From Gracilimonas sp. (GTDB lineage: Bacteria > Bacteroidota > Rhodothermia > Balneolales > Balneolaceae): a DNA stretch of 64,000 nt. Below are positions 61,816 through 64,000 of this stretch, one piece after another; within the stretch, counting starts at the first letter, position 1, and each line of letters begins with the position of its first letter. Below the pieces are notes generated by a model. That model saw only the letters and a list, made by a program, of their open reading frames with translations, ran no database searches and had not been told where the DNA came from. Both the position numbers and the translations under genes were made by a program. Location of the stretch: NCBI RefSeq assembly GCF_017641085.1, contig NZ_JAEPPI010000001.1, forward strand, positions 1,116,001 to 1,180,000, written 5' to 3'.

Positions 61816-62378
61816 TATTGTCGCAACCAGTTTTGAATTAATTTAGGTCCTTCGGTAGTAAGAATGCTTTCCGGGTGAAATTGGATCCCCTGGATGGGAT
61901 ACTCTTTATGGCGAATACCTTGAATTACTCCGTCATCAGAATGAGCTGTGATTTCAAGTACATCCGGGATACTATCCGGATCTAACACCAGGGAATGATA
62001 CCGGGTAGCTGTGAAGTCTTTTTCCGTTCCTTCAAATATAAACTCCCCGTTATGTGATACTTTTGAAACTTTGCCGTGCATGAGTTTAGGGGCGTGAGTA
62101 ACTTTAGCCCCAAACACTTCTCCAATAGCCTGGTGTCCGAGGCAAACTCCTAATACAGGGGTTTGCTTCCCCATCTCACGGATAATTTCTTCGGTGATTC
62201 CCGCTTCATGCGGACGCCCCGGGCCGGGAGAAATGAGGATCTTAGAAGGCTTCAAAGCCCTGATCTCATCCAGCGTCATCGCATCATTTCGAATGACTTT
62301 ATAATTATCGGTTTCAGCTGCAACCAGATGTACCAGGTTGTAAGTGAAGGAGTCGTAGTTGTCAATAATAAGGATCAC
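61815..62378 (-). CDS. trpG: Anthranilate synthase glutamine amidotransferase subunit
   Basis: The protein has 187 residues. The catalytic Cys79 is in GVCLGHQAIGE, and His/Glu are in QFHPES. It supplies ammonia from glutamine to TrpE. Such proteins can also serve p-aminobenzoate synthase (PabA), but its place in the trp operon favours TrpG. Confidence 0.94.
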   Translation of the reverse strand: MILIIDNYDSFTYNLVHLVAAETDNYKVIRNDAMTLDEIRALKPSKILISPGPGRPHEAGITEEIIREMGKQTPVLGVCLGHQAIGEVFGAKVTHAPKLMHGKVSKVSHNGEFIFEGTEKDFTATRYHSLVLDPDSIPDVLEITAHSDDGVIQGIRHKEYPIQGIQFHPESILTTEGPKLIQNWLRQ

Positions 62379-62518
62379 AGATTCATAGGATTTAAAGATT
62401 TTTCAGATGTTAAACATGCTGGAATAGCATTCATAAGTCAGGGTTGTGACGAATTTTCTTCGAATAATAATAAATCATCGACCATCCATTCTATCAGCAT
62501 TATCCGTGTTCCATTCTT
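62379..62518. other. 140-base gap between trpS and trpG
   Basis: No gene seen. It carries a single TATCCGTGTTC segment near 62501-62511, like the right arm of the other trp repeats, and AT-rich sequence. A regulatory role is possible but not shown: there is no leader peptide with Trp codons or obvious T-box. Confidence 0.5.
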
Positions 62519-63505
62519 TTAAAAGTGCCGCACGATTCCGGTTACTTCTCTTATGGGTTCCATTACAGATTCTGCTCGTTCTCTGGCCTTTTTACCCCCT
62601 TCTCTTAATACATCGTGTACATAATCCAGGTCTTTTGCCAGTTCGTGTCGTTTCTCGCGTGCTTCTTCAAAATACTCCTCAATCATTCCAAGTAGTTCCT
62701 TCTTAGCATGACCGTAGCCATATCCACCGGCTTTATATTTGGCTGCTATCTCGTCTTGAGTGTCTTTATCGGCAAACAGTTTGATGAGGGCAAACACATT
62801 ATCACTTTCAGGATCTTTGGGATCTTCAAGCGGTGTTGAATCTGTTTCAATAGACATGACCCGCTTCTTCAGGGCCTTTCCTTCCGCAAATATATCGATG
62901 GTATTATTGTAGCTTTTACTCATTTTGCGACCATCAATTCCGGGAACAACAGCCACTGATTTCACAATGTGTTCTTCCGGCAGTTTGAGGTATTCACCAC
63001 TATACATATGATTAAATTTTCCGGCAAGATCGCGGCTAATCTCAATATTCTGCTTTTGATCTTCCCCTACAGGGACTATATCGGAGTGATAAATAAGGAT
63101 ATCAGCTGCCTGCAAGATCGGGTATGTGAATAAGCCGATGTTCGGGTTGAGTCCGGCGGCGATTTTATCTTTATAGGAAACTCCTTTCTCCATGAGAGAC
63201 ACAGGAGTCAAAGTTCCGAGTATCCAGGCCAGTTCCGTGACTTGCGGCACATCAGACTGGGCAAAGAAGGTCGCTTTGTTGGGATCTAATCCCAATGCCA
63301 GGTAATCAAGTGTTACATCAATTGTATTTTGGCGAAGCTGTTCTCCATCGTTCAATGAAGTCAGCGAATGGTAATTAGCGATAAAGTAAAAGGCTTCTCC
63401 CTCCTTCTGCATAGCTATATGCTGACGGATCGCCCCGAAATAGTTTCCGATATGAAGCTTTCCTGAAGGCTGAATTCCTGATAAAATTGTTTTTGTGTCG
63501 CTCAT
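62519..63505 (-). CDS. trpS: Tryptophanyl-tRNA synthetase
   Basis: The protein has 328 residues, a class I synthetase. HIGH-type motif is PSGKLHIGNYFGAI and KMSKS is in GRKMSKSYNN. It charges tRNA-Trp. Its position between trpE and trpG is unusual for a housekeeping synthetase and suggests its level follows tryptophan synthesis. Confidence 0.96.
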   Translation of the reverse strand: MSDTKTILSGIQPSGKLHIGNYFGAIRQHIAMQKEGEAFYFIANYHSLTSLNDGEQLRQNTIDVTLDYLALGLDPNKATFFAQSDVPQVTELAWILGTLTPVSLMEKGVSYKDKIAAGLNPNIGLFTYPILQAADILIYHSDIVPVGEDQKQNIEISRDLAGKFNHMYSGEYLKLPEEHIVKSVAVVPGIDGRKMSKSYNNTIDIFAEGKALKKRVMSIETDSTPLEDPKDPESDNVFALIKLFADKDTQDEIAAKYKAGGYGYGHAKKELLGMIEEYFEEAREKRHELAKDLDYVHDVLREGGKKARERAESVMEPIREVTGIVRHF

Positions 63506-63513
63506 AAACTGTG

Positions 63514-64000
63514 TTATTGAATATCTAAAGCTACGCTGAGTGCCAGTATGAGTGCGCCCGCTTTGTTCTGTGTTTCTTCAAATTCTTTGGTGGGATTACT
63601 GTCGGCCACAATCCCCGCACCGGCCTGAATATAGGCTTTGTTATCGGTTACCACCATGGTGCGGATGGCAATACAAGTATCCATGTTTCCGGAAAAATCG
63701 AAATAACCAACCGCACCGGCGTATATTCCACGCTTGGTCGTTTCCAGTTCGTCGATGATTTCCATGGCTCGTATTTTTGGAGCTCCGCTTACTGTTCCGG
63801 CCGGGAAACATTGCATAAGTGCATCTACCGACGTTTGAGCTTCTCGAAGTTCACCAACTACATCACTTACAATATGCATTACGTGTGAATATCGCTCGAT
63901 AACCTGATTTCGTTCCATCTTAACCGTTCCAGCTTTGCAAACGCGTGAAAGGTCATTACGTCCCAGATCCACAAGCATAATGTGTTCTGCCACTTCTTTG
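63514..64000 (-). CDS. trpE: Anthranilate synthase component I (C-terminal part)
   Basis: About 162 C-terminal residues are visible; the gene continues past the window end. The chorismate-binding core motifs [36 protein letters not shown] and the final [16 protein letters not shown] are characteristic of TrpE. It makes anthranilate from chorismate with TrpG. The gene ends 8 bases before trpS. Confidence 0.93.
   Translation of the reverse strand, partial: KEVAEHIMLVDLGRNDLSRVCKAGTVKMERNQVIERYSHVMHIVSDVVGELREAQTSVDALMQCFPAGTVSGAPKIRAMEIIDELETTKRGIYAGAVGYFDFSGNMDTCIAIRTMVVTDNKAYIQAGAGIVADSNPTKEFEETQNKAGALILALSVALDIQ

Noticed and set aside
1..64000. CRISPR arrays, tRNA and rRNA genes
   Set aside because: No regular repeat-spacer series and no cloverleaf or rRNA-like sequence was found by eye.

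Overview
The window looks like a chromosomal segment from a Gram-negative member of the Bacteroidota/Balneolota group; a Balneolaceae-type marine bacterium is my best guess. This is inferred from DUF2480, DUF4837 and DUF5686 family proteins, TonB with a proline-rich spacer, a type II IPP isomerase, TTG-N20-TAnnTTTG style promoters, and many lipoproteins and parvulins of the kind found in that group. No rRNA, tRNA or CRISPR array was seen.

Layout. (1) 1-4249: the end of a SUF iron-sulfur operon (sufC end, sufD, sufS, a two-domain Nfu, an A-type carrier, DUF2480). (2) 4273-5351: two small toxin-antitoxin-like pairs, DUF4160/DUF2442 and DUF4258-like/DUF2283, then an SDR gene. (3) 6071-6383: a patch of dispersed palindromic repeats. 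(4) 6384-17052: isoprenoid genes (fni, a polyprenyl synthase), bamD, nadD, an LD-carboxypeptidase, a DUF5686 surface protein and a large beta-propeller/amidohydrolase fusion, closed by a strong terminator.

(5) 17453-21669 is the accessory highlight: an AT-rich block with the structure of an integron gene-cassette array that has no integrase in the window. Two attC-like sites (20146-20273 and 21525-21669) share an internal sequence, and the outer box of a cassette matches that cassette's own first bases. The cargo is a three-gene unit (CFI-box protein, small RX4H protein, probable ADP-ribosyltransferase), a membrane-anchored XRE regulator and a MazEF-type pair. (6) 21810-25555: an NAD(P)-binding protein, then a small secreted protein flanked by a roughly 250 bp direct duplication, a D-threonine aldolase/alanine racemase-like enzyme and an acid phosphatase.

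(7) 25667-34353: a retropepsin-like protein/RimK/AstE-like cluster, a DagK-like kinase, tonB, a receiver protein, a peroxiredoxin, a DinB-like protein, an isolated nuoI and der. (8) 34420-50560: a peptidase/propeller/barrel surface protein, a UvrD-like helicase, a 2H phosphoesterase, tdk plus a nucleoside transporter, and a tightly overlapping envelope operon of three parvulin-type chaperones, MoxR and a VWA membrane protein. (9) 50683-56995: a coiled-coil membrane protein with a lipoprotein, apt, tadA, a bioC/BioH-like pair and a DUF4837 lipoprotein. (10) 57005-64000: a minus-strand tryptophan operon trpE-trpS-trpG-trpD-trpC-trpF-trpB-trpA, with trpE cut by the window end and several gaps holding short inverted repeats.
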